Numbered from the stretch's first letter, positions 27,150 through 37,042 are shown. The stretch is 64,000 nt of DNA from Bin55 sp009840545 (GCA_965208815.1 OZ242357.1:2170001-2234000); one strand, 5' to 3'. Numbers and translations: made by a program. Notes: a model not told the origin generated them from the sequence alone.

Positions 27150-29015
27150 ATGACGGGTCGCAACCTAGTCTGGGCGGCAGGGATTAGTGCCCTCTTTGCT
27201 TCCCTTGTTCTCGCCAGCGAGTACAAACACGGTTACGCTTTTCTTGCGGAGCCTAGCTATCCTCCTGACTTTCAACATCTCAGATATGTAAATCCCGACG
27301 CGCCCAAAGGCGGATTAATACGGATTCCGCAAATGGGCAATTGGGACAGTTTCAATCCTGTTCCGCCAAGAGGACGAGTCGCGGCTGGACTGTCCGTTGG
27401 ATCCCCTACGGACAACTTACTCCTCGATTCGCTTGTAGACTTCGCGGCAGACGAAATCTCTACCATTTACGGGGTTATAGCCGACGGAATTGCGATTCCC
27501 GCAGACAAAGCGTGGATTGGTTTTAGATTGCGACAAGACCCCACACCACGATGGCATGACGGAAGACCGATTACCGTTGAAGATCTCGAATTCAGCTTCG
27601 ATGTCTACAAGAACCAGTCCAATCCCTCAATTCAGAACCCCATAGAACCTTTCACTCACATAGAAGTTCTTAACGACCACGAAGTCCGCTATCACATTAT
27701 CGAGAGTGAACGATCTAATCCTCTCCTTCCAATGCGCATTGGCGTTTTGCCTGTACTCCCAAAACACTATTGGGAATCCGAAGAAATAACCGAGACCACG
27801 GTAACTCCACCATTAGGATCTGGCCCATATCGGATTTCAGACTTCTATGTCGGTCAATGGGTCGCTTTTGAACGAGTTGAAGACTACTGGGGTCGGGACC
27901 TTCCAATCAATCGCGGCAGGTTTAATTTCGACAAGATCAAATTCGACTATTTTCGAGATGATCAAGTGCAAACAGAGTCGTTGAAAGGAAATGTGGTTGA
28001 TGTCCACGTCGAGAACATTCCCCGTCTTTGGGAAACTGCCTACGACTTCACTCCTTTTCACAGGGGCTTATTCAAGAAGAGCTATGTACCCCAAATGCGC
28101 CCCGCAGGTCTTTGGTGGCCAATTTTTTGGAACTTGGAGCAGCCTCGCTTCCAAGACATACGAGTGCGCGAAGCCCTCTGGTTGCTCAATGACTTTGTTT
28201 GGCTGAACAAGAGAAATTACGATTTCTACTCCCTCGCCACCAGTTACTTTCACGGTTCTCCAATGTATGCATCCCAAGGAATACCTGAAGGGAAGGAATT
28301 GGAGCTTCTTGAGGAAGTTCGTCATTTGGTTCCATCACGCGTGTTTACAGAGCCATACCGACCTCCTCCCAATCAAGGAGATGGTTGGAGTCGGGACACT
28401 ATTGTCAGAGCTCAAGAACTCCTCAAAGAAGCTGGTTGGGTAGTCAAGAAGAACAAGCTTGTGCATTCAGAAACCGGTGAGCACTTCCACATAAGGTTTG
28501 TTGCGGTTTCGCCTGCACTTGGTGGATCATTTATTCACTACACCCAAGTCCTCGAACGGGTTGGAATAACGTCGTCGATCAAATCACCCGAGATTTCGAA
28601 CTGGCTGTATCGAATGCGCGCAGGTGACTTTGATGGGGGAGCCATTTGGTTCCTTCCCGACAATACCCCAACAGCAACAATCGACAACGCTTTCAACAGT
28701 GCGCTAGTTGACCTCGATTACGGATCGAACTGGGCGAATGTAGAAAACCCTGCTCTAGATCACCTGATTGAGAAAATCAAGACAGCTGAGGATTTTGAAT
28801 CCTACGCAGCTGCCATTCGAGCTCTTGATCGAGTTTTATTGTGGAACTTCTACTTCATACCCGGCATGGCAAAGGAAAAAGTGGGAATCGCGTACTGGAA
28901 TAAGTTCGGTCAACCAAATCCTGTACCGCTCAATCGCATTACCAGTCATGTCCATCTTTGGTGGTGGGATGAAGAGAAGGCCAAAGCAGTCGACGATTAC
29001 ACAGGGCGAAACTAA
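27150..29015 (+). CDS. yejA: YejA-like extracellular solute-binding protein (family 5)
   Basis: Periplasmic binding protein of 621 residues. A signal peptide GRNLVWAAGISALFASLVLA precedes the mature start SEYKHGYAFL. Family 5 features of the YejA branch are LRYVNPDAPKGGLIRIPQMGNWDSFNP near the front, LRQDPTPRWHDGRPITVEDLEFSFDVYKNQ, and PLGSGPYRISDFYVGQWVAFERVEDYW. Choosing ATG at 27150 gives a proper signal peptide and avoids overlap with the amidohydrolase frame; an upstream ATG at 27063 lies inside that gene. It directly abuts the yejB-like permease. YejA of E. coli binds peptides and microcin C. Confidence 0.9.
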   Translation: MTGRNLVWAAGISALFASLVLASEYKHGYAFLAEPSYPPDFQHLRYVNPDAPKGGLIRIPQMGNWDSFNPVPPRGRVAAGLSVGSPTDNLLLDSLVDFAADEISTIYGVIADGIAIPADKAWIGFRLRQDPTPRWHDGRPITVEDLEFSFDVYKNQSNPSIQNPIEPFTHIEVLNDHEVRYHIIESERSNPLLPMRIGVLPVLPKHYWESEEITETTVTPPLGSGPYRISDFYVGQWVAFERVEDYWGRDLPINRGRFNFDKIKFDYFRDDQVQTESLKGNVVDVHVENIPRLWETAYDFTPFHRGLFKKSYVPQMRPAGLWWPIFWNLEQPRFQDIRVREALWLLNDFVWLNKRNYDFYSLATSYFHGSPMYASQGIPEGKELELLEEVRHLVPSRVFTEPYRPPPNQGDGWSRDTIVRAQELLKEAGWVVKKNKLVHSETGEHFHIRFVAVSPALGGSFIHYTQVLERVGITSSIKSPEISNWLYRMRAGDFDGGAIWFLPDNTPTATIDNAFNSALVDLDYGSNWANVENPALDHLIEKIKTAEDFESYAAAIRALDRVLLWNFYFIPGMAKEKVGIAYWNKFGQPNPVPLNRITSHVHLWWWDEEKAKAVDDYTGRN

Positions 29016-30092
29016 GTGCTCCAGTACATTCTCCGGCGACTGATTCTGATCCCGCTGACGCTGTTCGGCATTATGTTGGTGAATTTTGTCGTGATCCAGT
29101 TCGCGCCTGGGGGACCCGTCGAACAAGCTATTGCTCAGTTCTCCGGTCTCAATGTCTCCACAACCGCTAGCGTTTCCACGGCAGAGAGCATGGGGCCCTC
29201 CGACCAATCGGCCTACATGGGAGCTTCTGGGCTGGACCCAGAGTTCATTGAGGAAATCAACAAACATTTTGGGTTCGATAAACCTCCACACGAGAGATTT
29301 GCTCTCATGCTGTGGAACTACATGAGACTAGATTTTGGGACGAGTTATTTTCAAGATCGTTCGGTGCTTGAAATCGTACTGGAGAGACTTCCGGTATCGC
29401 TTGCGCTTGGATTGAGTTCCATGTTTTTGATCTATTCGATCTCAATTCCGCTGGGAATCGCCAAAGCCGTGCGGGATGGAGCTCCATTCGACATTTGGAC
29501 GAGTGCAGCCGTGTTTACGGCCTATGCAATCCCACAGTTCCTATTCGCAATCATATTGGTCGTTTTTTTCGCGGGAGGTGAGTGGCTCAACTGGTTCCCC
29601 ATGCGAAACCTGCTCTCGGATTCGTTTGAAGAACTCGGGTTCTTTGGCAGGGTTTTTGATGTTCTCTGGCATATCGCACTACCTGTAATTGCTCTCACCA
29701 TGGGCGGATTCGCCACATTGACGATGCTCACCAAAAATTGCTTTCTTGAGGAAGTCAGCAAGCAATTTGTTATGACCGCACGGGCCAAGGGACTAACACC
29801 AAAACGGGTGCTCTTCGGACATGTCTTCCGTAACGCCATGCTGATTGTCATTTCCGGTTTTCCTGCCGCTTTCGTAGGAATCATCTTCACCGGGGCGTTT
29901 CTTATTGAGGTTATCTTCTCACTCGATGGAATTGGTTTGCTGGGATATGAAGCGGTCGTAGTCAGAGACTATCCAATATTGTTCGCGACTCTCTTTTGCT
30001 TTAGCCTTCTAGCGTTGGTCATGCAACTGATCGGCGATCTGGTTTACGTGCTAGTCGATCCTCGAATCGACTTTGAAAAGCGAGTCACATGA
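29016..30092 (+). CDS. yejB: YejB-like ABC transporter permease
   Basis: Inner-membrane permease of 358 residues. The opening LQYILRRLILIPLTLFGIMLVNFVVIQFAPGGPVEQA and the long periplasmic loop after helix 1 are features of YejB. The EAA loop MTARAKGLTPKRVLFGHVFRNA is present, and the protein ends in LVDPRIDFEKR. GTG start at 29016 follows the yejA-like stop with no spacer, and four bases overlap with the next permease gene. Confidence 0.93.
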   Translation: MLQYILRRLILIPLTLFGIMLVNFVVIQFAPGGPVEQAIAQFSGLNVSTTASVSTAESMGPSDQSAYMGASGLDPEFIEEINKHFGFDKPPHERFALMLWNYMRLDFGTSYFQDRSVLEIVLERLPVSLALGLSSMFLIYSISIPLGIAKAVRDGAPFDIWTSAAVFTAYAIPQFLFAIILVVFFAGGEWLNWFPMRNLLSDSFEELGFFGRVFDVLWHIALPVIALTMGGFATLTMLTKNCFLEEVSKQFVMTARAKGLTPKRVLFGHVFRNAMLIVISGFPAAFVGIIFTGAFLIEVIFSLDGIGLLGYEAVVVRDYPILFATLFCFSLLALVMQLIGDLVYVLVDPRIDFEKRVT

Positions 30093-31141
30093 GCCCGCTA
30101 AACCAAAGGCGATTGGCGAATTTCAAGGCCAATAAGAGAGGTTTCTATTCTCTGTGGATTTTTCTGTCCTTATTTCTGGTCGCACTCTTGGCGGAGTTCA
30201 TTGCCAACGATAAACCCATCGTTTTCTCACTGAACGGAAAACTGCATCTCCCGCTGCTCTTTTCCTATACGGAAAAGGAGCTTGGAGGAGTTCTGGAAAC
30301 TGAGGCCTGGTATATCGACCCTTACGTGCAGGAACTCATCGCTTCAGACGGAAGGGCCATCTGGCCACCAATTCGCTTTTCGCACGACACAATAGACTGG
30401 TACAAAAACGCAGTGCCCGCCAGTCCGGATGGTGCACACTTGATGGGAACCGACGGATTGGGTTCCGACATCTTTGCGAAACTACTCTATGGATTCCGCT
30501 TGTCGGTTTTGTTTGGTTTAACGCTGACGGTGTTGAGCTCGGCTATAGGAATTCTCGTGGGTGCTCTGCAAGGATACTTCGGAGGCATGGTCGATTTATT
30601 TGGTCAGCGTGTAGTAGAAGTTTGGGCTGGTCTGCCCATTTTGTTTCTTCTGATCATTCTGGCCAGCATGATCGAGCCCAACGTGTTTTGGTTGTTGGGC
30701 ATTCTGGTCATGTTTTCTTGGATGGCGTTGGTTGGTGTAGTGAGAGCCGAATTTCTACGTGCAAGAAATTTCGAATTCGTTCGAGCTGCACAAGCCCTTG
30801 GAGTACGACAGACACTAATCATGTTTCGGCACGTGTTGCCCAATGCTGCAGTCGCGTCTCTCACTTACTTTCCTTTCATCTTGACGAATTCGATAACCAT
30901 TTTGACCGGTTTGGATTTCTTGGGATTTGGTCTTCCATATGATGCTCCGTCTTTGGGCAGATTGCTCTCAACCGCAAAGGCCAATCTAAACTCCTGGTGG
31001 ATAGCGGCCGGAGTATTTACGACATTGGTGGTGATGCTTACCTTGCTTATCTTTATCGGCGAAGCAGTACGCGATGCCCTTGATCCACGTCGATCGATTT
31101 CTGTTCATGCCGCACCCTCAGCGGCACCCGTTGCTGTATGA
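30089..31141 (+). CDS. yejE: YejE-like ABC transporter permease
   Basis: Second permease, 350 residues. The start SPLNQRRLANFKANKRGFYSLWIFLSLFLVALLAEFIANDKP fits YejE, as do the long periplasmic stretch before HLMGTDGLGSDIFAKLLYGFRLSV and the EAA loop RAAQALGVRQTLIMFRHVLPNA. Overlaps by ATGA with the preceding permease and again with the following CoA-transferase. In E. coli the double ATPase YejF would follow here; in this window no ATPase gene belongs to the cluster. Confidence 0.93.
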   Translation: MSPLNQRRLANFKANKRGFYSLWIFLSLFLVALLAEFIANDKPIVFSLNGKLHLPLLFSYTEKELGGVLETEAWYIDPYVQELIASDGRAIWPPIRFSHDTIDWYKNAVPASPDGAHLMGTDGLGSDIFAKLLYGFRLSVLFGLTLTVLSSAIGILVGALQGYFGGMVDLFGQRVVEVWAGLPILFLLIILASMIEPNVFWLLGILVMFSWMALVGVVRAEFLRARNFEFVRAAQALGVRQTLIMFRHVLPNAAVASLTYFPFILTNSITILTGLDFLGFGLPYDAPSLGRLLSTAKANLNSWWIAAGVFTTLVVMLTLLIFIGEAVRDALDPRRSISVHAAPSAAPVAV

Positions 31142-32274
31142 GCACAGACGCATTGCCCCTTGAAGGGGTGCTCGTTGTATCGTTGGAGCAGGCCGTCGCT
31201 GCTCCGGTAGCAAGCTGTCGCCTTGTCGACGCTGGCGCGCGAGTGATCAAACTTGAACGCGACTCAGGCGATTTTGCTCGAACCTATGACACAGCAGCGA
31301 ATGGGCAAAGCGCGTACTTTGCATGGTCAAATCGAGGCAAAGAGTCGCTCGTTGTGGATATTAAGAATCCCAACGATGTTGCTCTCATAAAACGCATCCT
31401 TCGAAAAGGTGATGTTTTCCTCCAAAACCTAGCAGTAGGTGCCGCCTCGAGGGTGGGATTGGGTTCAGACGAGTTGCGTAAAGAGTTCCCGCACCTCATC
31501 ACTTGCGATATATCGGGATACGGAGAAGAAGGAAAGTACGCTCAAATGAAAGCATACGATCTCCTCATCCAAGCCGAGTCTGGATTGATCTCGATTTCTG
31601 GCGGTCCGGGAGAACTGGGGCGCGTGGGCGTGTCTGTGGTCGATACCGCCACAGGAATTTCCGCTGCGCTCGCCATCAACGAGGCTCTGGTACGAAAGTT
31701 CAAGACTGGCTTGGGAACAAGCATCAAGTTGTCACTATTCGACGTAATGGGCGAGTGGATGAGCGTTCCGCTAATCCATCATGAAGACAAGGGGCACGGA
31801 CCAGAGAGAATTGGTCTAGCGCATCCTTCGATTACGCCGTACGGAGGATTCTCGACCTCCGATGGGCATGTAATTGTGATTTCCGTTCAAAACGACCACG
31901 AATGGATTTCGTTCGCAAACGGAGTCTTGAACCGTCCAGATCTAGTTTCCGATCCGAACTATGTTGACAATGCTGCTCGAATGTCTAGACGCGAGGAGGT
32001 GGATGGTCTCGTTCAAGACTTTTTCGGCAAACGCACGCGGAAAGAAATGTGTGAGTTGCTTTTATCGGCTCGGATTGCCTTTGGTGAGCTGAACAATATG
32101 GCCGATTTTGCTCGTCACATCCAACTGAGAAGATGGGAAATAGAAAGTGAAACCGGTGCAGTTTCTATTCCAGCACACCCGGATTCCAATCGAAAATCTC
32201 GCAATCTAAAGCTTCCTCGCATAGGCGAGCACAGCGAAGCAATTCGAGCCGAATTTGAGAAGGTATCTATCTAG
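31138..32274 (+). CDS. CaiB/BaiF family III CoA-transferase
   Basis: Transfers CoA between carboxylic acids via an enzyme-bound Asp. The 378-residue protein carries the family opening LPLEGVLVVSLEQAVAAPVASCRLVDAGARVIKLE, the GKESLVVDIKNPNDV block, and the catalytic Asp in MKAYDLLIQAESGLIS near residue 141. Substrates range from carnitine to formate, mesaconate and bile acids, so the acceptor is unknown. Its ATG overlaps the yejE-like stop, so it occupies the place normally taken by the transporter ATPase, and probably activates the imported or hydrolysed acid. Confidence 0.9.
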   Translation: MSTDALPLEGVLVVSLEQAVAAPVASCRLVDAGARVIKLERDSGDFARTYDTAANGQSAYFAWSNRGKESLVVDIKNPNDVALIKRILRKGDVFLQNLAVGAASRVGLGSDELRKEFPHLITCDISGYGEEGKYAQMKAYDLLIQAESGLISISGGPGELGRVGVSVVDTATGISAALAINEALVRKFKTGLGTSIKLSLFDVMGEWMSVPLIHHEDKGHGPERIGLAHPSITPYGGFSTSDGHVIVISVQNDHEWISFANGVLNRPDLVSDPNYVDNAARMSRREEVDGLVQDFFGKRTRKEMCELLLSARIAFGELNNMADFARHIQLRRWEIESETGAVSIPAHPDSNRKSRNLKLPRIGEHSEAIRAEFEKVSI

Positions 32275-32516
32275 CCAAGACTGACCAATTCCAACCTCCT
32301 GGATTCGGGGACCAAATGGCAGGTGGATTGCGTATGCGAACCAGCAAGGTCAAATCCAGTTCTCATCGGAAAAGCCGTTCGAGACACAATCGATCCTCGA
32401 GGTTGTCTGGCTTAGTCGAACAGATTCAACGAAGAAGAATAGCCCAAGCTCACTCTTATCTATTGATTCCAGATCAATCCTGCCGCATAATTCGGAAAAG
32501 TCATCTCTCATTAAAA

Positions 32517-33077
32517 ATGACAGACTCAGAAGATCCAACAAGCCCCACGAAGACAGTGGAATGGAGTACGGAATCGAAGAAATACGCAACCAGAGTTCAA
32601 TGCCTGTTGTGGTTTCTCATAGTTGCAGTATTTTCTCCTCAATTCCTGATATTGGGTGTCTTTTCAATGGTTTGGAAAGGATCCATCCAGCAACTCGCAT
32701 GGCGATCGCCCTTGCTGGTTGTTTTGCTAGCATTGATGTTTTTCGCCATACACTTGATTTGCAAGCATATGGTCAATACGTATAGCAAGAAGCACTCGGT
32801 GGGTCAATTCGTCAGATTTAATTCGGGAATGTTTGAAAGAGGGTCCTTTGATCTTCCCTATCCAATTTTTCTGGTTCTTACGATAATAGGCGCAACTGCG
32901 CTGGGATGGGTAGGCGCTGTTGCAATTTACCTCTTGAGCAAAACCGCTCATTACTCTCTGCTCGGCATGAGTCAAGCTATATTTGCGTCAACGTGTGTGA
33001 CCCTAGTGCTTAGCTATCCGATCTTTGTGATAGTCAAACGCGTTTACGCACGTTCAATCGAAAAATTGAGAACATAG
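32517..33077 (+). CDS. membrane protein of unknown function, four predicted helices
   Basis: A 186-residue protein not matched to any family I know. After a polar N terminus (TDSEDPTSPTKTVEWSTE), hydrophobic segments lie at about residues 25-47, 55-75, 107-133 and 142-165. The frame is open upstream to 32316 but that stretch is rich in Arg, Ser and Lys and looks non-coding, so ATG at 32517 is preferred. It stands alone, 242 bases after the CoA-transferase and 134 bases before the deacetylase, in the same direction. The helix pattern is the only functional hint. Confidence 0.55.
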   Translation: MTDSEDPTSPTKTVEWSTESKKYATRVQCLLWFLIVAVFSPQFLILGVFSMVWKGSIQQLAWRSPLLVVLLALMFFAIHLICKHMVNTYSKKHSVGQFVRFNSGMFERGSFDLPYPIFLVLTIIGATALGWVGAVAIYLLSKTAHYSLLGMSQAIFASTCVTLVLSYPIFVIVKRVYARSIEKLRT

Positions 33078-33211
33078 AACAGTATTCAGCTGCACTGTCT
33101 GCCGTCCGCATGCTCAAACCGTTTGAGACCGCTGGCCAGAATCCAAACGTGTCTAACATGGACTGTCGTAACTGCCTGGACATATTCGAGAACTGATATG
33201 GCAGAACTGAT

Positions 33212-34123
33212 GTGACCGCACTGTTCACACATCCGGATTTCCTTCTCCACGAAACACCTCCAGGCCATCCCGAGTCTCCGGCGAGACTTGCTCGGGTTTC
33301 CCAAATCCTTGAAGACTCAGAACTAATCGACCAAGTTGAACGGATAGTTCCCGAACTAGCGAGCAGCGAAGAGTTGGCACGCGTTCATGATCGAGATTTT
33401 GTCGACCAAATTACCTCGCTAGCTCCCACTACCGGATTAGTGCGAGTTGATGCCGATACATCAATGGGTCCTAACTCATTGAATGCTTCCCGTAGAGCCG
33501 TCGGAGCAGCAGTCTCAGCAGTGAGGCAATCTCTCTCTGGAACACATAAAAGGTCCTTTTGCGTGGTTCGGCCACCAGGTCATCATGCCGAGTCAGCGCA
33601 ATCTATGGGATTTTGCTTGTTCAATAGCGTAGCAAATGCGGCGGACTATGCGTTGGACACCGTCGAACGGGTCGCTGTGCTCGACTTCGACGTTCACCAC
33701 GGAAACGGAACGGTTGAGATGTTTGCCGACCGACCGGAAGTTCTAGTCTGTTCAAGCTTTCAATTTCCGTTCTATCCATACAGAATGCAAGACATCGACA
33801 GACCCAACATCGTGAATACACCGTTGCCTGCCGGTACAGTCGGATCGAGCTTCAGGACAGCAATTGAACAGAATTGGACACAACCGTTGGATCAACATCG
33901 TCCGGACCTCATACTGGTGTCAGCAGGATTCGACGCACACGCTGAAGATCCGCTGGCGCAATTGCAACTACAGGACGAGGACTTTCGTTGGATCTCTCAG
34001 TGGATCGTGGACATGGCACAGACCTATGCGAAAGGTCGCGTTGTCTCCACGTTGGAAGGCGGTTATGACGTCAATGCTCTAGCCCGATGCTCCGCAATCC
34101 ACCTAGAGAGCCTCCTAAACTGA
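33212..34123 (+). CDS. histone-deacetylase-like family hydrolase
   Basis: Zinc hydrolase of 303 residues in the HDAC/acetoin utilisation/acetylpolyamine amidohydrolase family. Present are GHPESPARL at the front, the catalytic His pair in RPPGHHAE near residue 121, zinc ligands Asp and His in LDFDVHHGNGT, the third ligand Asp in SAGFDAHAEDPL, and the final STLEGGYD. Bacterial members remove acetyl or other acyl groups from polyamines or proteins. Start is GTG at 33212. It converges on the acetyltransferase gene with 31 bases between them. Confidence 0.9.
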   Translation: MTALFTHPDFLLHETPPGHPESPARLARVSQILEDSELIDQVERIVPELASSEELARVHDRDFVDQITSLAPTTGLVRVDADTSMGPNSLNASRRAVGAAVSAVRQSLSGTHKRSFCVVRPPGHHAESAQSMGFCLFNSVANAADYALDTVERVAVLDFDVHHGNGTVEMFADRPEVLVCSSFQFPFYPYRMQDIDRPNIVNTPLPAGTVGSSFRTAIEQNWTQPLDQHRPDLILVSAGFDAHAEDPLAQLQLQDEDFRWISQWIVDMAQTYAKGRVVSTLEGGYDVNALARCSAIHLESLLN

Positions 34124-34154
34124 CGGCCATCGCTTGTGAGACCACTCGGGCGAT

Positions 34155-35387
34155 TTAGAAATCATCAACACAATGCGGCTTGTAACGAGTCCCGAAAAAT
34201 CCGTCAATAAAAGGCAACTGATTTCGGTCCCGAATTTGCGCTCTGCTCGAGTTGCAAAGTAAAGAAAGAGAACCTTGACCACTGAGTAGTGAAGCGAGTC
34301 CATTGATGCTAATTTGAAAGTCAGCATCGTCCGCACTCTTAGTAACTTCACAATCTTTACCATCTGACGATACTCGAAATCGTCCGACGTTCCATGGACA
34401 GTCAGTATCCTCCTTAATTTCGAAACACACGCTGCCCTCGATTGGATAGTTTCTACTAGATGTCAGTTTCGGGACATTCACAGTCCGCAACCAAACTCCC
34501 TCAAACCAACGAGGGTGAAGAAGTCTAGGTTCCAACAGCATATGAGTCGCCGGGTCGTCTAGGGGAGCGTAAATCACCACTTCCTTAACCAGATCGTGAC
34601 TTCGAATGTAGTCCCACAGAGCTTGGTAGGCCTCATTATTTAAATAGACAAAATCTTGAACGCTAAGTCTCTGGTCGGGACCATCGGTCGATTTGGGAAT
34701 CTCGCGCAAGCGGTAGGAAATGTAACCATCTGGCTTGCCGCTTTCGTCATAACGAACCGCGTAGTGATAGTTCGGGTTCGGTCCAAAGTAAGCTTTGTCC
34801 CAAACTGTGGACGGACGGTGCAACAAGAGGTTTCTTGGAGTTCGAAACTCTTCGTAGAGATCCCGAACCACAGTAGGAGCAACGCCTGGCTCGAACCTAG
34901 TAATGCCACCCTCCGTTGGCATAGCATCAATCTGAACTTCGGCCATGCGTGGATCAAATTGATATCTGTATCCGGACGAAGCCAAGCCATAGCCAAAGCG
35001 TTGATAAATCGCCCCCATCGAAGCCCACAGAATGGATGCAGGGATCTCTTCTTCGTAAGCTTTTCGAAGTCGGTCTGTGACCAACTTGCGAACGAGCCCT
35101 CTACGTCGATGACCTGGATCGGTTCCAACTGAGGTGACTCCATCAGCTCGAACTTCCTTACCGTTAAACCGCATCTGAAAAGGAAATTGACCAAAGGTTG
35201 CAACAATCTTTCCCTTGAAAAACGCAGCCTTGGCGTTTTCGCGTTCCAAGAGGTTCGTGTCTTCCTCTTCTTTCTTTTCCTTTGACGGACTAGCATCGCC
35301 GGCAAATACATACCGTTGCAAACTAAGGAATTGCTTCAACTCACCCGGGGCCACTGGGCGAAATTCGTAGTCGTTCAATTTAGTCAT
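34155..35387 (-). CDS. Eis-like GNAT acetyltransferase
   Basis: A 410-residue protein with the Eis architecture: two GNAT domains plus a C-terminal sterol-carrier-like domain. The acetyl-CoA motif is ADGVTSVGTDPGHRRRGLVRKL near residues 81-102, and the family opening EFRPVAPGELKQFLSLQRYVFAG is clear. The C-terminal segment GSVCFEIKEDTDCPWNVGRF followed by ADFQISINGLASLLSGQ fits the SCP2-like domain. Eis proteins acetylate amines such as aminoglycosides or lysines; the substrate here is unknown. It converges on the deacetylase gene. Confidence 0.87.
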   Translation of the reverse strand: MTKLNDYEFRPVAPGELKQFLSLQRYVFAGDASPSKEKKEEEDTNLLERENAKAAFFKGKIVATFGQFPFQMRFNGKEVRADGVTSVGTDPGHRRRGLVRKLVTDRLRKAYEEEIPASILWASMGAIYQRFGYGLASSGYRYQFDPRMAEVQIDAMPTEGGITRFEPGVAPTVVRDLYEEFRTPRNLLLHRPSTVWDKAYFGPNPNYHYAVRYDESGKPDGYISYRLREIPKSTDGPDQRLSVQDFVYLNNEAYQALWDYIRSHDLVKEVVIYAPLDDPATHMLLEPRLLHPRWFEGVWLRTVNVPKLTSSRNYPIEGSVCFEIKEDTDCPWNVGRFRVSSDGKDCEVTKSADDADFQISINGLASLLSGQGSLSLLCNSSRAQIRDRNQLPFIDGFFGTRYKPHCVDDF

Positions 35388-35463
35388 TGTGTTGTATTGG
35401 AAATTCGTTGTCGCATGGGCGGAATGGCCTTTGTTCGTTAGTGAACGCGCTTATCTCCCGCGA

Positions 35464-36462
35464 CTATGATTGACTGATGAATGACTCAAGCTGACCAGCA
35501 ACTTGATCGGTTGTTCCCGTAGGCATTGGAATTAGTTGGACATCGGCACCCAGATACGATCTCTCTTTTAATTGTGCAGACAACTCCTCACGTGCTCCAA
35601 TTACCTGAATCTCTCGAACCATAGTTTCACTAATTGCGGACATCGCACCAACGCGATCTCGACGACTCCAAGCCTCACGCGAAGCTAGCACTTCATCCTC
35701 AAAACCGTTGTCGGCGAGCATGTTCCAATAGAAGTCTCCCATCCGGTTTATGTAGTGGAACAGCGGTGCACGGGCCGCCATCCAAACAGCCTCGTCGTTC
35801 TCTCCTTTGAGTTCATAGACGTTTGTGAAGGGCGCAATGGTAGTGTCATCGACACTTCGACCGGACTTGGAAGCTCCTTCCGCAAGCTGCTTTCGAAGCG
35901 TGGAAAAGTGGTCTCTGGGCCAATGAATGGGGAAGATACCGTCCGCAATTTCTCCGGTCTGAACAATGGATTTTGGAGTGATTGCCGCAATGTAGATCGG
36001 AATGTGGGTGCGAGGTCGTTGGTAATCCAAAGTAAATCCTCGCGACATCTGAAATATCTTGCCTTCGTACTCGAGCCGATCGCCGGCGACGAGCGTATTG
36101 ATGATCTCCACGTATTCGCGCAATCTTCTCAATGGTGTCTTGAACTCGACACCATGAAAGTGTTCGATGACACGTTGGCCAGAGGAGCCGAGGCCGCAGA
36201 TCATCCTTCCCTCTGATAGCACGTCGAGCATGGCGAATTCTTGCGCAATGGCGGCTGGAGATCTTGAGTAGACGTTCAGAATCGATGTTCCGATCTGTAT
36301 GCGCTCCGTGTGAGTGGCGAGCAGAGTCATCCAAGGCAGGGTTGAAGTACCCCAAGCTTCTCCAGTCGCCACCATTTCGTAGCCTAAAGACTCGGCGATA
36401 CGCACCTTTTCGATCGTTTCTCGCCAGTTATTGCCGATCCCACAGAGAATGCCAAGCCGCAT
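35464..36462 (-). CDS. LLM-class flavin-dependent oxidoreductase (first of three)
   Basis: Luciferase-like monooxygenase fold, 332 residues from the ATG at 36462; the frame allows an ATG-like start at 36507 but the residues it adds precede the conserved MRLGILCGIGNNW opening. Core motifs are ESLGYEMVATGEAWG, the TERIQIGTSILNVYSRSPAAIAQEFAMLDVLSEGRMICGLGSSG flavin/F420-binding region and IPIYIAAITPKSIVQTGEIADGIFP. It uses reduced FMN or F420. It is divergent from the PPOX gene at 36539 across 76 bases, so regulation may be shared. Confidence 0.87.
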   Translation of the reverse strand: MRLGILCGIGNNWRETIEKVRIAESLGYEMVATGEAWGTSTLPWMTLLATHTERIQIGTSILNVYSRSPAAIAQEFAMLDVLSEGRMICGLGSSGQRVIEHFHGVEFKTPLRRLREYVEIINTLVAGDRLEYEGKIFQMSRGFTLDYQRPRTHIPIYIAAITPKSIVQTGEIADGIFPIHWPRDHFSTLRKQLAEGASKSGRSVDDTTIAPFTNVYELKGENDEAVWMAARAPLFHYINRMGDFYWNMLADNGFEDEVLASREAWSRRDRVGAMSAISETMVREIQVIGAREELSAQLKERSYLGADVQLIPMPTGTTDQVAGQLESFISQS

Positions 36463-36538
36463 GATTGCTGATTCTTGCCTAAGAGTTGCATACCTTAGCA
36501 GAACCAAATAGTCCCTTAGGAGAGTTTGTGTTTAATGA

Positions 36539-37042
36539 ATGTACCCAGACGCTGCAGAGATTGAACACATGCCATCTCGAAGAAAAATCATAGAACTTAC
36601 GGATTCAGAGATTGACGAATATCTCGCTAGTTCACACACACTAATCATTGTGTCGAACGGTCGAAATGGATTTCCTCATCCCATGCCGATGTGGTACTAC
36701 GCGGATCAAGATCGAATCTGCTATTGCACAACGTTTGCGAAAAGTCAAAAGGTAAAGAACTGGAAACGAGATCCTCGTGCTTCACTACTCATTGAATCGG
36801 GGGAGGAGTATGCCGAACTCAAAGGGCTTGTTGTCTATGCCCAGACTGAGATCGTTGAAGATCAAGAAATCGTGACAGAGACGTTGGTGAACATTAATGC
36901 AAAAGGCCGGAGCCTCACGAAGGAACAACGAGAAAAGCTAAAAGAATCTGTGGGAGGTACAGCGTCAAAGCGTGTGGTCTTAAAGTTCATTCCGCAACGA
37001 TTCATCTCATGGGACCATTCGAAGTTGGGCGGCAGATACTAG
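36539..37042 (+). CDS. pyridoxamine 5'-phosphate oxidase-fold flavin/F420-binding protein
   Basis: A 167-residue split-barrel protein of the PPOX superfamily. Diagnostic parts are the opening LTDSEIDEYLASSHTLIIVSNGRNGFPHPMPMWY, the strand DRICYCTTFAKSQKVKNWKRDPRASLLIE where the cofactor phosphate is bound, and YAELKGLVVYAQTEIV. Such proteins reduce substrates with FMN or F420. A TAGGAG precedes the frame and ATG at 36569 is an alternative start. It is followed after 116 bases by the second LLM gene in the same direction. Which flavin is used cannot be told. Confidence 0.82.
   Translation: MYPDAAEIEHMPSRRKIIELTDSEIDEYLASSHTLIIVSNGRNGFPHPMPMWYYADQDRICYCTTFAKSQKVKNWKRDPRASLLIESGEEYAELKGLVVYAQTEIVEDQEIVTETLVNINAKGRSLTKEQREKLKESVGGTASKRVVLKFIPQRFISWDHSKLGGRY

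Noticed and set aside
34640..35311. 223-codon minus-strand frame
   Set aside because: Shifted frame of the Eis-like acetyltransferase gene.
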